NCBI GenBank assembly: GCA_033856025.1
Contig: JAWVFQ010000031.1
Span: forward strand, 29,895 to 93,894
Length of the DNA stretch: 64,000 nucleotides
Source of the DNA: AC-38 sp033856025
Lineage (GTDB): Bacteria; Actinomycetota; Thermoleophilia; Solirubrobacterales; Solirubrobacteraceae
Direction of reading: 5' to 3'
Shown: positions 53,403-63,000 of the stretch, piece after piece
Numbering within the stretch: position 1 is the first letter of the stretch
Layout: each line of letters starts with the position of its first letter
Notes under the pieces: generated by a model
Told to the model about the DNA's origin: nothing
What the model saw: the letters and a program-made list of their open reading frames with translations, nothing else
Database searches by the model: none
Translations under genes and position numbers: made by a program

Positions 53403-54520
53403 GCGCCGCTCAGGAGGCGCTCGAGCCGGTAGGCGAGCGCCTCGCAGGCCAGCTCCTCGTTGACGTTGAGGACGAGGCGCTGGCGGGTGTCCTCCACGAG
53501 CTCGACGGCCTGTCGCAGGCGTTGGGGGTCGGCGCCGTCGGCGTCCTGCTCGAGCTCGGCGGCGCGGTCGGCGTGGGCGGCCAGGTCGGGCGCGTCCCAG
53601 GCCACGCAGGCCACGTCGCGGAACCACAGGCCGGCCAGGCCGAGCGCCAGGTCGAGCGTCTCGGTGTAGGCGCGCCGCTGGGCACGGCGGCTGCGCTCGG
53701 TGTGCTCGGTCTCGCTGCGGCGGCGGTCGCGCTTGGCCACGAGCTCGCGGTCGGCCTCGTGGGCGGCGTCCAGCGCGGCGACGGCGGCGTCCCCGCGGGC
53801 GCGGGCCCGCGCCAGGACGTCCATCCAGGGCCGGCTCGCCATGTCCCCGGCGCGAGCGGCGCGGGCGAAGCGCTCGGCGGCGGCGCGCAGCTGCGGACCC
53901 TCTCCGGTGGCCAGGGCCTGCGCGCGGGCGGCGTCGCCGAGGGAGAGGCGGGCGCAGGCGGTGGCGGCGTCCGCCTCCACGCCGTGCTGCTCGGTGAGGC
54001 GGCGGGCGATCTCCGTGGTGGGCAACGGGTCGAAGCGCACCGCCTGGCAGCGCGAGGCGATCGTCTCCAGGACCTCGCTCGGCCGGTCGGTGAGCAGGAC
54101 GATGTGGACGAAGGCGGGCGGCTCCTCGAGCGTCTTGAGCATCCGGTTGGCCGCCTCGTCGTTCATGGTGTCCGCGCGCTCGATGACGAAGACGCGCCGG
54201 GTCGCCTCGAAGGGGGTGCGCGCGGCGGCGGTCACGACGGGGCGGACGTCGTCGACGAGCAGCTCGTGGGCGCCGCTGGGCGCGACCCACATCAGGTCGG
54301 GGTGGGCGCGGTGCTCCACCCGTATCGCCACCGCCTCGGGGTCGGGCGCGTCCTGGGCCAGCAGGGCGGTGGCGAAGGCCTGCGCGACGGCGCGCTTGCC
54401 GGTCCCCGAGGGGCCGTGGAACAGGTAGGCGTGGGACGGCTGGCCGTCCGGCGGGAGGCCGGCGCCGAGCACGGCGCGGGCGTGGGGATGCGGCTCGGTT
54501 CCGGGAAGGGTGGTCGGCAC
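53399..54520 (-). CDS. holB: DNA polymerase III delta-prime subunit
   Basis: 373 residues. Walker A G36-P-S-G-T-G-K42, the V-F-V-I-E-R-A-D Walker B-like strand, ANRMLKTLEEPP and the sensor SRCQ are characteristic of clamp-loader AAA+ subunits. It lacks the zinc-finger Cys set of gamma/tau. The long helical C-terminus is typical of actinobacterial proteins. It loads the sliding clamp at the replication fork. GTG start, divergent from tmk by 29 bp, the usual tmk-holB pairing in inverted form. Confidence 0.9.
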   Translation of the reverse strand: MPTTLPGTEPHPHARAVLGAGLPPDGQPSHAYLFHGPSGTGKRAVAQAFATALLAQDAPDPEAVAIRVEHRAHPDLMWVAPSGAHELLVDDVRPVVTAAARTPFEATRRVFVIERADTMNDEAANRMLKTLEEPPAFVHIVLLTDRPSEVLETIASRCQAVRFDPLPTTEIARRLTEQHGVEADAATACARLSLGDAARAQALATGEGPQLRAAAERFARAARAGDMASRPWMDVLARARARGDAAVAALDAAHEADRELVAKRDRRRSETEHTERSRRAQRRAYTETLDLALGLAGLWFRDVACVAWDAPDLAAHADRAAELEQDADGADPQRLRQAVELVEDTRQRLVLNVNEELACEALAYRLERLLSGA

Positions 54521-54549
54521 GAACCCTGATCGTAGATATCGTCGCGGCG

Positions 54550-55170
54550 ATGGCGCGCGGGCGGCTGATCACGATCGAGGGGCTCGACGGAGCGGGGAAG
54601 ACGACCCAGGCCGCCTGGCTGGCCGAGGCGCTGTCGGATCGGGGGCTCGCGGTCCGGCTGCTGCGCGAGCCGGGAGGTGTCGAGGTGTCCGAGCGGGTGC
54701 GGGCGCTGGTGATGGACCCGGCGTTGACGGTCTCCCCCCGCGCCGAGGCGTTGCTGTACGCCGCCGCGCGGGCGCAGCTGGTGGAGGAGCTGCTGGAGCC
54801 GCTGCTGGCGGACGGGACGTGGGTGGTGCTCGACCGCTTCGTGGACTCGTCGCTGGCGTATCAGGGAGGCGGGCGCGGGCTGGGAGTGGATTCGGTCGCG
54901 GCGGTCAACGCCTTTGCCACGGGCGGGCTGTCTCCCGACCGGACGGTCCTGCTGCGGGTCGACGTGGAGACCGGCCGGGCGCGGCAGGGCGCGCGCGGGT
55001 CCGAGCCCGATCGCCTGGAGCGGGAGGGTGGCGAGTTCTTCGCCGCGGTCGCGCGGGCCTACGACGAGATCGCCGCCGCGGACCCCGAGCGCGTGCGGGT
55101 CGTGGAGGCCGGCGGCGCCGCGGAGGCGGTGCGGGCGGCCGTGCTGGACGCGGTGTCGGACCTGGTCTGA
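54550..55170 (+). CDS. tmk: Thymidylate kinase
   Basis: 206 residues. P-loop GLDGAGKTT (11-19), REPGGVEVSERVR (lid-side dTMP loop) and LDRF (D95-R96-F97, DRY/DRF motif) identify dTMP kinase, which makes dTDP for DNA synthesis. The third position of the usual REPGGT is Val rather than Thr, a small variation. Directly divergent from holB; a nucleotide reductase gene lies 8 kb downstream. Confidence 0.93.
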   Translation: MARGRLITIEGLDGAGKTTQAAWLAEALSDRGLAVRLLREPGGVEVSERVRALVMDPALTVSPRAEALLYAAARAQLVEELLEPLLADGTWVVLDRFVDSSLAYQGGGRGLGVDSVAAVNAFATGGLSPDRTVLLRVDVETGRARQGARGSEPDRLEREGGEFFAAVARAYDEIAAADPERVRVVEAGGAAEAVRAAVLDAVSDLV

Positions 55171-55308
55171 CCGGCGCTCACGGCGGCGCGGGATGCCGCC
55201 TAGAATCGCGCGGCCGGATTCTCCGAGCGCCGCCGTGGAGGTGGGACTCTCGCCAGTGTGCAGTCGGACGGCCGCGGCCGTGTCGTACCCGCGCCCCGCA
55301 GGGCGCGG

Positions 55309-58300
55309 ATGAGCCCTTCCCCGGTCTCGTTCGAGCTCGAGGCGTTCGAGCGCGTCGCCGCGTCGGACGGGCTGACGCTGCTGCGGGTGGCCGGGCGGTT
55401 CGGGGGATCCTCGGAGTTGGAGGTCCCGACGCTCGTGGTCGACGACGGGCGCGGGACGCACCGGCTGCCAGCGCTCCCCGGGCCCGGGCTGGGCGCCCCG
55501 GCGCCGGGGGAGGTCTGGCGCGCGGCCTTCTCCGCCCCCCCGGGGCTGCTGGACGGCCGGCCCGCGTTCGCGCTGGACGCCGGGAGCGCGGTGGTGGACC
55601 TGCCGCGGCCGGTCGACCCGGCGGGCGGGCGCCGGCGGGGCGCTTCGGGCCGCGGAGTCCCCTCCCCCCTGGCCGCGGGCCCGGCGCCCGGAGCCGAGCG
55701 GCGCTCGGAGCGCGCGCTGCGCGAGGAGCACCGCCTGCGCGCCGACGCCGAGCGCACGGCCGAGCTGCGCCGCCACGCGATGCGCGAGCTGGAGGAGGCG
55801 CTGGAGGCCGAGCGCGCGGGGCGGGCCGAGGCGGAGCGCCGCGCGGAGGCGGCGGCCTCGGCCCGGGAGACGGCGGCTCTGATAGCCGCGGCGGACTCGG
55901 CGCGGGCCGGCGAGCTGGAGGCGCGGGTCGCGGAGCTCGAGGCGGCCGGCGCCGAGGCGCTGCGGGAGGCCCGGGCGGTCGAGGCGGGCTTGGTCAAGCG
56001 GACCGCGGAGCTCGAGGAGCGCCTGTCCGAGGAGCAGGATCGGGCGGCGGAGCGCGAGCGGTCCCTCACGGAGGCCTTGGCGACGGTCGACGAGCGTTTG
56101 GAGACCGAGCGGGTCCGGGCCGCGGAGGCGGCCGAGGCGCAGCGTGCGGAGGCGGCGCGGGCGGTGGAGGCGGCCGAGGCGCAGCGCGCGGAAGCCGCTC
56201 GGGCGGTCGAGGCCGCGCGCCTGGAGGCGGCGCGGACGGTAGAGGCCGCGCGCGCGGAGGCGACGCAGGCGGCGGAGACACAGCGCCTGGAGGCGGCGCG
56301 GGCGGTCGAGACCCAGCGCCTGGACGCGGAGCGGGCGGCCGAGGCGCAGCGCGCGGAGGCCGCTCGGGCGGTGGAGGCCGCGCGCCTGGAGGCGGCGGCC
56401 GCCGTGGAGGAACGGCTGCGCGCGGAGGCGGCCGAGGCCGCCGAGACCCAGCGTATGGAGGCGGAGCGGGCGGCCGAGGCGCAGCGCCAGGCGGCCGCTG
56501 CCCTGGAGGTCCGCCTGCGCGCGGAGGCGGCCGAGACCGCGCGCCAGGAGGCGGCCGCCTCCCTCGAGGACCGGGTGCGCGAGGAGCGCGACAACGCCGC
56601 GCGCGTCGCCGCCGCGTTCGACGCGCGCATCGAGGAGGAGCGCGCGAGCGCCGCATTGGAGCGGGCGGCCCTGGAGGCGCAGCTCCTGGAGGAACGCGCC
56701 GCCACCGAACGCCTCGCGCAGACGCGCGCGCGCGAGGAACGCGAGGCCGCCGAAGCCACGGCCGAGACCCGTCTTCGCGAGGAGCGCGAGAGCGCCGCCC
56801 TCACCAGAGCCGCCCTGGAGGCGGAGCTCCGCGAGGAGCTGGTCACGGCCGAGCAGGCCGCGGCGGCCCTCGAAGAGCGCCTCGAGGAGGAGCGCGAGCA
56901 CGCCCGCGGCGCCCTGGAGGCCCTCCGCGAGGCGCACGAGGCCGCAGCGCTCTCCAGCGCGGGCCTCGACGCCCAGCTCGCCGAGGAGCGCGCCGCCGGC
57001 GAGCAGGCCGCCGCGGCGCTCCAAGCCCGCCTCGCCGAGGAGCGCGCCGCCGCCGAGCAGGCCACCGCCGCGCTCGACGCCCGCCTCGCCGAGGAGCGCG
57101 CCGCGGCCGAGCAGGCCACCTCCGCGCTCGAGGCGCAGATCCAGGAGGAGCGGGCGGGCGCCAAGCTCGTCGCCGCCGCGCTGGAGTCGCGGCTCGCGGA
57201 GGAGCGCGCGCGGATGGAGGCCGACCTCTCAGCCGCCCGGACCGACGCCGAGGAAGCGGCCACGCGGGCCCGGACCGCCGATGAGGCGCTCCAGGAGCAA
57301 CTCGCCCGCGCGGACGCCGGCGTTCAGGAGGCCGAGGCGCGACGCGCCGAGATGGACGAGGCCCAGCAGGCGGAGCTCGCCGAGGCGCGGCGCGCTCTGG
57401 ACGCCGAGCGCGAGCAGCTGGCCGAGGAACTGCGTCACGCGCAGGTCACGGCGGAGGCCGAGCGCACGCGGGCGGCCGAGCTCGACCGCGCCCTGGAGAC
57501 TCAGCGGGAGCGAGCCGAGGCGGCGGAGCGCCAGGCCGCCGAGGTGGAGGAAGCGCGGGCCCAGGTCGCGCTCCAGGCCGGGGCACTGCGAGACCTCCGC
57601 GCGGAGGCCGAGGCACGGAGCGCCGAGCTGGAGGCCGCACGCGCGCAGACCGAGCTCCAGGCGAGCGAGCTCGCGGAGACCCGCCCGCACCTCGCGGAAC
57701 TGGAGAAGGCGCGCGCCGAGGCCCAGCTCCGAACCGCCGAACGCGACCACATCCGCTCGCGCGCCGAAGAGAGGCTCCAGGAGATCCGGTCCAAGGCGCG
57801 GGAGGCCGTCCAGGCCCGGGACCGGCGGCTCGCGGCCCTGCAGGCCGAACGCGACCAACTCCTCCAAGCCGCCACCGACGCCGAGGCCACCACCACCCGA
57901 GCCGCGGAGCTCGAAGCGCAGGCCGCCGCCGCCCAGGCGCGGATCGCCGAGCTCGAAGCCCACGCCGCCAGCGCCGCGGCGGACCGCGACGCCGCCCAGG
58001 CCCGGGTCGCCGAGCTCGAAGCCGACGCCGCCAACGTCGGGGCCGAGCGCGATGCGGCACGTGGCCGGGTCGAGGAGATGGAGGCGCAGGTCGCGGGCGC
58101 GACGCTGCAGTCGGCGGACCGGGCCGAGGCGGTCGCACGGCTGGAGCGCGAGCGCGACGAGGCGCTGGCCCAGGCCGAGCGCGTCGGGGAGCTGGAGCGC
58201 AGCGGAGCTGCGCGCGAGGAGGCGCTGGCGCGCGCGGAGCGCGATCGGGTCGAGATGGCGCAGGCCGCCGCCGCGCTGGAGGCGCGGCTGGCCGAAGCCG

Positions 58301-59994
58301 AGACGGCCGGCGCGGCGGCGGGCGAGCGGGCCGAGCTGCTCGAGTCGCAGGCCGGCGCGCTGCGCGAGGAGGTCGATGCTCTGCGCGCGGACGCGCGCGC
58401 CGCCGAGGTCGCGGGGTCCGACGTGCAGCGCCTCACGGCGGAGCTGGAGGACGTGCGCCCGCGGGCGGCCGAGCTCGAATCGGCGCTGGCGGAGGCCCGG
58501 GCGCAGTCGGACAGCGCCGGCGCCCGCATCGAGGCCCTGGAACGGGAGCTGGTCGAGGTCCGCGGCCAGGGGTCCGCCACCACCACCGCGCTATCCGCCG
58601 AGCTGGCGGAGTCCCGCGCCCAGGCCGACGAGCTGGCCGGACGGATCGGCCAGCTGGAAGCCGCGACGACACAGGCAAGCCAACACGCCGAGGCGACCGA
58701 CGCGCGGGAGCGCGAGGCGCGCCAGGAGGCCGACTCGCTGCGGGCGACGGTCGCCGCGGTCGAGGCTCGGTCGGGGGATGCGGAGGCGGGTGTGCAGGAG
58801 GTCCGGGCGCAGCTGCAGGCCGCCGCCGTCCGGCTCGTCGAGGCCGAGGCCCGCGAGACCGAGGTCCGCGCGGAGGCCGAGCGCGCGGTCGCCGGTGCCG
58901 CCGAGCTCGAGGCGGCCGTCGAGGCGCTGCGGCGCGAGGCCGGCGAGGCGGGCGCCCGTTACGAGGACGAGGCCCGCGCCCGAGAGGAGGCCGACGCCGC
59001 CGCCGCCCGCGCGGCCGACGAGCTGGAGGCTCTGCGCGCCCGCGCCGAAGAAGCCGACGCGGCCCGCCGCGAGGCCGAGCGCGCGCTCGCCGCCGACGCG
59101 GAGACGCGTACCGGCATCGAGCGCCGGGCCGAGGTGGCCGAGCACGAGACCGCCAAGGCGCTGCGGCGCGCTCGCGACGCCGAGGCGGCGGCCGCGCTGA
59201 CCGCCGCGCTCGCGGAGACCCTGGAGCGGGAGCTGGCCGAGCTGCGGACGGCGGCCGAGCGCGGAACGGTGGAGCTCGAGGCGCGGCTCGCCGAGGCCGG
59301 CTCCCTGGCCGAGGCGGGGACGGCGGCCGGGAGACAGGCCGAGGCGCTCGAGGCCCAGCTCGCCGAGGCCCGCGCGGACGCCGAGCGGTGGACCGCCGAG
59401 CTCGAATCTCAGCTCGCCGAGGCTGGCGCGGACGCGGAGCGGCGGACGGCCGAGCTCGCGGATGCCCAGACCGCGGCCGCGGACCACGCGCGCGAGCTCG
59501 AGGCGCACGCGGAGGCGCGGCGAGAGCTGGAGTCGCGCCTCGGCGCCGCGTCGCGGGATCACGACGCGCTCCAGGCCCAGCTCGCCGCCGAAGCCCAGGA
59601 GCGCGAGGCGCTCCAGGCCCGGCTGGACGAGGAGGCGGGGTTGCGCGTGGAGGCGGAGCGGCGGGCGGAGGAGATGCAGGCCGTGCCGGCCGTGGCCGCC
59701 GGCGGCCACCAGCCCGAGGTCCCAGAGTCGGCGCCGGAGGATGAGGAGGACCCGGCGGGCCCCAACGGCGAGCCGGACGCCGACCTCGACCCGGCGGAGC
59801 TGGAGGCCCGGCGCCATCGGGGCGCGGCCGCCGCTCAGGCGCGAGCCGCGCGGACCGCCGCGCGGTTCGTTCCCGAGCCTCCCGCACCCCCCAGGTGGAT
59901 GCCGCCGGAATGGCTCTTCGCGGCGCTCCTGATGGCGCTCGGCGCGCTCATCGTCCTCGCCGTGATCACCGGCTGGGTCGGAAAGGTCCTCTAG
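55309..59994 (+). CDS. Giant coiled-coil protein with C-terminal membrane anchor
   Basis: 1561 residues. An N-terminal beta-rich domain (about 1-110; SFELEAFERVAASDGLTLLRV ... PTLVVDDGRGTHRLPALPG) is followed by an Arg-rich linker and about 1300 residues of near-continuous Ala/Glu/Arg coiled coil. The latter includes tandem 11-residue-like repeats (A-R-A-V-E-A-A-R-L-E-A type) near residues 260-400. After an acidic Pro-rich stretch, one membrane helix (LFAALLMALGALIVLAVITGW) ends the protein. It would be a very long tether fixed to the membrane at its C-terminus. I chose ATG 55309 because the conserved domain starts there; the frame is open from 55258. No function is known; structural or polarity roles are possible. 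Confidence 0.82.
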   Translation: MSPSPVSFELEAFERVAASDGLTLLRVAGRFGGSSELEVPTLVVDDGRGTHRLPALPGPGLGAPAPGEVWRAAFSAPPGLLDGRPAFALDAGSAVVDLPRPVDPAGGRRRGASGRGVPSPLAAGPAPGAERRSERALREEHRLRADAERTAELRRHAMRELEEALEAERAGRAEAERRAEAAASARETAALIAAADSARAGELEARVAELEAAGAEALREARAVEAGLVKRTAELEERLSEEQDRAAERERSLTEALATVDERLETERVRAAEAAEAQRAEAARAVEAAEAQRAEAARAVEAARLEAARTVEAARAEATQAAETQRLEAARAVETQRLDAERAAEAQRAEAARAVEAARLEAAAAVEERLRAEAAEAAETQRMEAERAAEAQRQAAAALEVRLRAEAAETARQEAAASLEDRVREERDNAARVAAAFDARIEEERASAALERAALEAQLLEERAATERLAQTRAREEREAAEATAETRLREERESAALTRAALEAELREELVTAEQAAAALEERLEEEREHARGALEALREAHEAAALSSAGLDAQLAEERAAGEQAAAALQARLAEERAAAEQATAALDARLAEERAAAEQATSALEAQIQEERAGAKLVAAALESRLAEERARMEADLSAARTDAEEAATRARTADEALQEQLARADAGVQEAEARRAEMDEAQQAELAEARRALDAEREQLAEELRHAQVTAEAERTRAAELDRALETQRERAEAAERQAAEVEEARAQVALQAGALRDLRAEAEARSAELEAARAQTELQASELAETRPHLAELEKARAEAQLRTAERDHIRSRAEERLQEIRSKAREAVQARDRRLAALQAERDQLLQAATDAEATTTRAAELEAQAAAAQARIAELEAHAASAAADRDAAQARVAELEADAANVGAERDAARGRVEEMEAQVAGATLQSADRAEAVARLERERDEALAQAERVGELERSGAAREEALARAERDRVEMAQAAAALEARLAEAETAGAAAGERAELLESQAGALREEVDALRADARAAEVAGSDVQRLTAELEDVRPRAAELESALAEARAQSDSAGARIEALERELVEVRGQGSATTTALSAELAESRAQADELAGRIGQLEAATTQASQHAEATDAREREARQEADSLRATVAAVEARSGDAEAGVQEVRAQLQAAAVRLVEAEARETEVRAEAERAVAGAAELEAAVEALRREAGEAGARYEDEARAREEADAAAARAADELEALRARAEEADAARREAERALAADAETRTGIERRAEVAEHETAKALRRARDAEAAAALTAALAETLERELAELRTAAERGTVELEARLAEAGSLAEAGTAAGRQAEALEAQLAEARADAERWTAELESQLAEAGADAERRTAELADAQTAAADHARELEAHAEARRELESRLGAASRDHDALQAQLAAEAQEREALQARLDEEAGLRVEAERRAEEMQAVPAVAAGGHQPEVPESAPEDEEDPAGPNGEPDADLDPAELEARRHRGAAAAQARAARTAARFVPEPPAPPRWMPPEWLFAALLMALGALIVLAVITGWVGKVL

Positions 59995-62225
59995 CGCGGC
60001 GGCGGCTGGGCGGCGATGCGCGCCACGTCGGGCGGGACGGGCAGCCCGGCCGCCTCGTACTGGCGCTTGAGCGCCTGCGCCGTCGAGCGCGTACGGCCCA
60101 CGATCGCCACCAGCGGCGTCCCCGTGGCCGTCGCGGACCCCGCGGGAGGCACCGTCGTGAGCACCTGCACGGCGATCAGGCGCGGCACGACGCCGTTGCG
60201 CGGATCGAGCTCGCGGACCCGGCGCAGGGCGATCGGGACGTTGGCGAGGTCGCCGCGTTGCAGCTCCAGCCGCGCCAGCTCCACCCACGCGGGCACGCTG
60301 CTGGGCTGGCGGCGCACCGCGTCGACCAGGTACTTGCGCGCCTGGCCCGCCCGCCCCCGGCGCTGGGCGAACGACGCCGCCGCGAGCAGCGGCTCCACGG
60401 ACAGGGTGTCCAGCCGCGACGCCAGGTCGGCCTCGGTCTCGGCACGCTCCAGCGCGGCCGGCGAGTCGGTGCGCGTCACCGACCCCAGCGCGGCGTCGGT
60501 CTTCGACGCGGCCCACGACGGCAGGATCGCCGACAGCGCCAGCGTCCCCAGCGCCAGCGCCGCCGCGCCCAGCGCCGCCGCTCGCGCGACCGGAGAGGGG
60601 CCGCCCAGCCGTCCCACGGGCCGCACGGCCCGGTCCATCCCCCCGCGGGCGGCCAGCAGGCCGAGGAACAGCAGCGCCGGGATGGTCACGCCCGGGATGT
60701 CCCAGTCCCAGTCGTAGAACCCGTGCACGAGCCACCCCGCCGATGCGCCGAGCAGCGCCGCCGCCAGGCCCCGTTCCGGCCCGGGCAGCATCCGGCGCAC
60801 CGCGCCCAGCGCCCCGGCGAACAGCGCCAGCAGGCCGCCGAAGGCCAGGACGAATCCGACCAGGCCGGTCTCGGCCAGGAACTGGAGGGGCACCGAGTGC
60901 GGCTGGCGGACGTCCAGCGCGTTGGTGCGGTACTCGCGATGCACCGCCCCGAACGACCCGGCGCCATGGCCCTCCAGCGGCCGGTCCGACCACGCGCCGA
61001 CGGCCTCCGACCACCACACCCAGCGGTTCCCGGCGTTCGAGGACGCCAGCCGGCCCGGGTCGAACTGCCCCGGCGCCTCGTGCACCGACCGGAACGTCTT
61101 CCACTGGTGCGACACGGTCCCCGTGAGGCCGCGGTCCGACGCCGCCATCGCGACGACGCCCGCCAGGGCCACGACGCCGAGGGCCCCGAGCAGCGCCCGC
61201 CCGATGCGCCGCGAGCGGGCGGGCGACGCCGGCGTGCGCTCCTCCGCGCTCAGGACGAACCGCCCCACCGCCACCAGCAGGGCGATGGAGACGACGAGCA
61301 GCAGTCCCAGCAGCAGGCCCTCCCCCGTGCGGTCGGAGAGCGCCACGCGGTTGCCGGTGAGGTCGTCCGCCGTGAAGCCGAGGACCATCGGCGCGGCCGA
61401 CGCCGCCAGCGCCAGTCCCAGGTACATGAGCGTCCGCAGTCCCGACCCCGCCAGCACGACCGTCACCGCCACCGCCACGACCGCCGCGATCACCCCGCCG
61501 CGCGAGAAGGTCAGCGCCAGGGTGACGATGTAGACCGGCAGCGCTCCGAGCGCGGCCAGCCGCCACCGGCGCGGCCGCGTCTCGTCCACCACGAGGCGCA
61601 GGACCACGGGCAGGGCCAGCGCCAGGAACAGACCCAGTGCGTTCCAGTACTCCAGCGGCGCGCGCAGGCGCGCGAGCACGACCGTCTGGTTGAGGTCCAC
61701 GGGCCCCGCGTGCAGGCCCGGGGCCACCTTGCCGCCCAGGGCGTAGAGCGCGACCACGAAGGCCACCCCGGCGAAGCCCAGCGCCGCGTGGCGCACCGCG
61801 TCGGGGTACCACGAGGCGGCCACCAGCCCGAGTCCCACCACCAGGACGTACGTGGCGGCGCGGTTGAGCTCGGTCCACGTGTCCGAGGGCGCCGCGCTCC
61901 AGGCCAGCGTCAGCGCGGTCCACGCGGCGAAGGCGCCCAGCAGCGCCAGACCGGTCCAGGCGGCCGGGGACCCGCCCAGCGGCGCGCCCCGCCACAGGAC
62001 GATCGCGACGACCGCGAGCGCCACCGCGCACAGCGCGACCTGGACGCGCGCGTCATGCGGGTGGGAGGTGGCGCCGTGGGCGAAGACGGCGTAGAGGACG
62101 ACGGCCAACAGGGCCCCGAGCAGGGCCCGGCCCACCCGGGCGCCGGGGGGGCGGGGCGGGGCTTCTCCCAGGGCGCCGGGGGCGGCACCGGCCGGGCGAC
62201 TGAGGGTCGGCGCGGTCGCGGCCAT
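59991..62225 (-). CDS. O-antigen ligase/polymerase-family membrane protein with TPR tail
   Basis: 744 residues, about 12 membrane helices over the first 550, including a Wzy_C-type exterior loop (GHGAGSFG ... HSVPLQFLAETGLVGFVLAFGG). The C-terminal 190 residues form TPR-like helices (ARKYLVDAVRRQPSSVPAWVELARLELQRG). This is the Wzy/WaaL polysaccharide polymerase or ligase fold found in Gram-positive bacteria too, probably joining surface glycans. It shares a CTAG double stop with the coiled-coil gene and is divergent from the next gene by 32 bp. Confidence 0.85.
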   Translation of the reverse strand: MAATAPTLSRPAGAAPGALGEAPPRPPGARVGRALLGALLAVVLYAVFAHGATSHPHDARVQVALCAVALAVVAIVLWRGAPLGGSPAAWTGLALLGAFAAWTALTLAWSAAPSDTWTELNRAATYVLVVGLGLVAASWYPDAVRHAALGFAGVAFVVALYALGGKVAPGLHAGPVDLNQTVVLARLRAPLEYWNALGLFLALALPVVLRLVVDETRPRRWRLAALGALPVYIVTLALTFSRGGVIAAVVAVAVTVVLAGSGLRTLMYLGLALAASAAPMVLGFTADDLTGNRVALSDRTGEGLLLGLLLVVSIALLVAVGRFVLSAEERTPASPARSRRIGRALLGALGVVALAGVVAMAASDRGLTGTVSHQWKTFRSVHEAPGQFDPGRLASSNAGNRWVWWSEAVGAWSDRPLEGHGAGSFGAVHREYRTNALDVRQPHSVPLQFLAETGLVGFVLAFGGLLALFAGALGAVRRMLPGPERGLAAALLGASAGWLVHGFYDWDWDIPGVTIPALLFLGLLAARGGMDRAVRPVGRLGGPSPVARAAALGAAALALGTLALSAILPSWAASKTDAALGSVTRTDSPAALERAETEADLASRLDTLSVEPLLAAASFAQRRGRAGQARKYLVDAVRRQPSSVPAWVELARLELQRGDLANVPIALRRVRELDPRNGVVPRLIAVQVLTTVPPAGSATATGTPLVAIVGRTRSTAQALKRQYEAAGLPVPPDVARIAAQPPPR

Positions 62226-62257
62226 CGAGGGCGCGCCACGCTAGCATCCCGCGTTCG

Positions 62258-62857
62258 ATGCGGAGCCCCCGGACAGCGTCCCTGCTCGCCGCGCCGATCG
62301 CCCTCCTGGCGCTGGCGCCGGCGGCCTTCGGCCAGAGCGCGCTGGACCAGTACCAGCGGACGGGCCGGATCAATCCCTGCACGCTCACCGGCGGCGCCGG
62401 GGACATCCCCAACGACGTCGCGCAGTACGCGCCGGACTTCCTCCAGGCCTACCAGGCCGCCCGCCGCGCGGGCTGCGAGCGCCCGGGCGTGTCGCAGACC
62501 AAGCCCACGGCCACCGCGGCCGCCGGCCCGGTCGACTCCGGCGGCAACCCGCTGCCGCCCGGCACCGCCTTCGTCCCCAAGCCGCCGGCACCGCCGAAGG
62601 TCTCGGGCACCACGGCACGGCCGGTCCGCCATCTGCCGCTCTCCACCTCCAGCGACACGAAGGCGCCGCTGCCGGTGCTCGCGCTCGGCCTGCTGCTGCT
62701 CCTGCTCATCGTGGGCGGAGCCCTCACGGCGACCTGGCGCTACATGGGCTGGGGCGTGGACCGCCTGGACCCGGCGCGCCACGCGTTCGGGGAGGCGCGC
62801 CTGCGCCTCGCCGGCGTCGCCGACCGCCTCCGCGCGCTCGTCCGACGAGGCGCCTGA
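62258..62857 (+). CDS. Secreted or membrane protein of unknown function
   Basis: 199 residues. Signal peptide (to about 25), then SALDQYQRTGRINPCTLTGG, a region with two Cys that recurs in actinobacterial proteins of this size, a Pro/Thr linker, a second membrane helix (about 147-167) and a basic cytoplasmic tail. It therefore spans the membrane with the N-terminal part outside. The family is recognisable but unnamed. A palindrome follows it 6 bp after the stop. Confidence 0.7.
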   Translation: MRSPRTASLLAAPIALLALAPAAFGQSALDQYQRTGRINPCTLTGGAGDIPNDVAQYAPDFLQAYQAARRAGCERPGVSQTKPTATAAAGPVDSGGNPLPPGTAFVPKPPAPPKVSGTTARPVRHLPLSTSSDTKAPLPVLALGLLLLLLIVGGALTATWRYMGWGVDRLDPARHAFGEARLRLAGVADRLRALVRRGA

Positions 62858-62863
62858 ACGCTT

Positions 62864-62880
62864 CCCCGCAAGTTGCGGGG
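62864..62880 (+). terminator. Palindromic hairpin after the membrane protein gene
   Basis: CCCCGCAA-G-TTGCGGGG, eight-base arms around one base (so a real RNA loop would use the inner pairs). It lies between the preceding stop and nrdJ and may terminate the first or act as a protein-binding palindrome for the second. Confidence 0.45.
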
Positions 62881-62892
62881 ACTACCCTTTAG

Positions 62893-62911
62893 GGACCCTC
62901 TCGAAGGGTCC
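62893..62911 (+). promoter_or_regulatory. Second hairpin in the nrdJ leader
   Basis: GGACCCT-CTCGA-AGGGTCC, a 7-bp stem about 90 bp upstream of nrdJ. It may be part of a leader RNA. No cobalamin riboswitch consensus and no NrdR box could be recognised around it, so its role is open. Confidence 0.35.
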
Positions 62912-63000
62912 GATTCCGTCCGGCCCAGCCGCGAAGCTGCGTGGTCCACCTTCCGCCCCAGGAAGCCCCACGCAAAGCCGTTCGGAGAGGAGCTCCAACC

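Noticed and set aside
55200..62031. Very long open frames on the minus strand opposite the coiled-coil gene
   Set aside because: They are Ser/Arg/Ala-rich mirror frames of a GC-saturated repetitive gene, with no motifs and no ribosome sites.
62858..63000. Cobalamin riboswitch or NrdR box upstream of nrdJ
   Set aside because: The leader is only 143 bp and neither consensus is recognisable; only two plain hairpins are seen.
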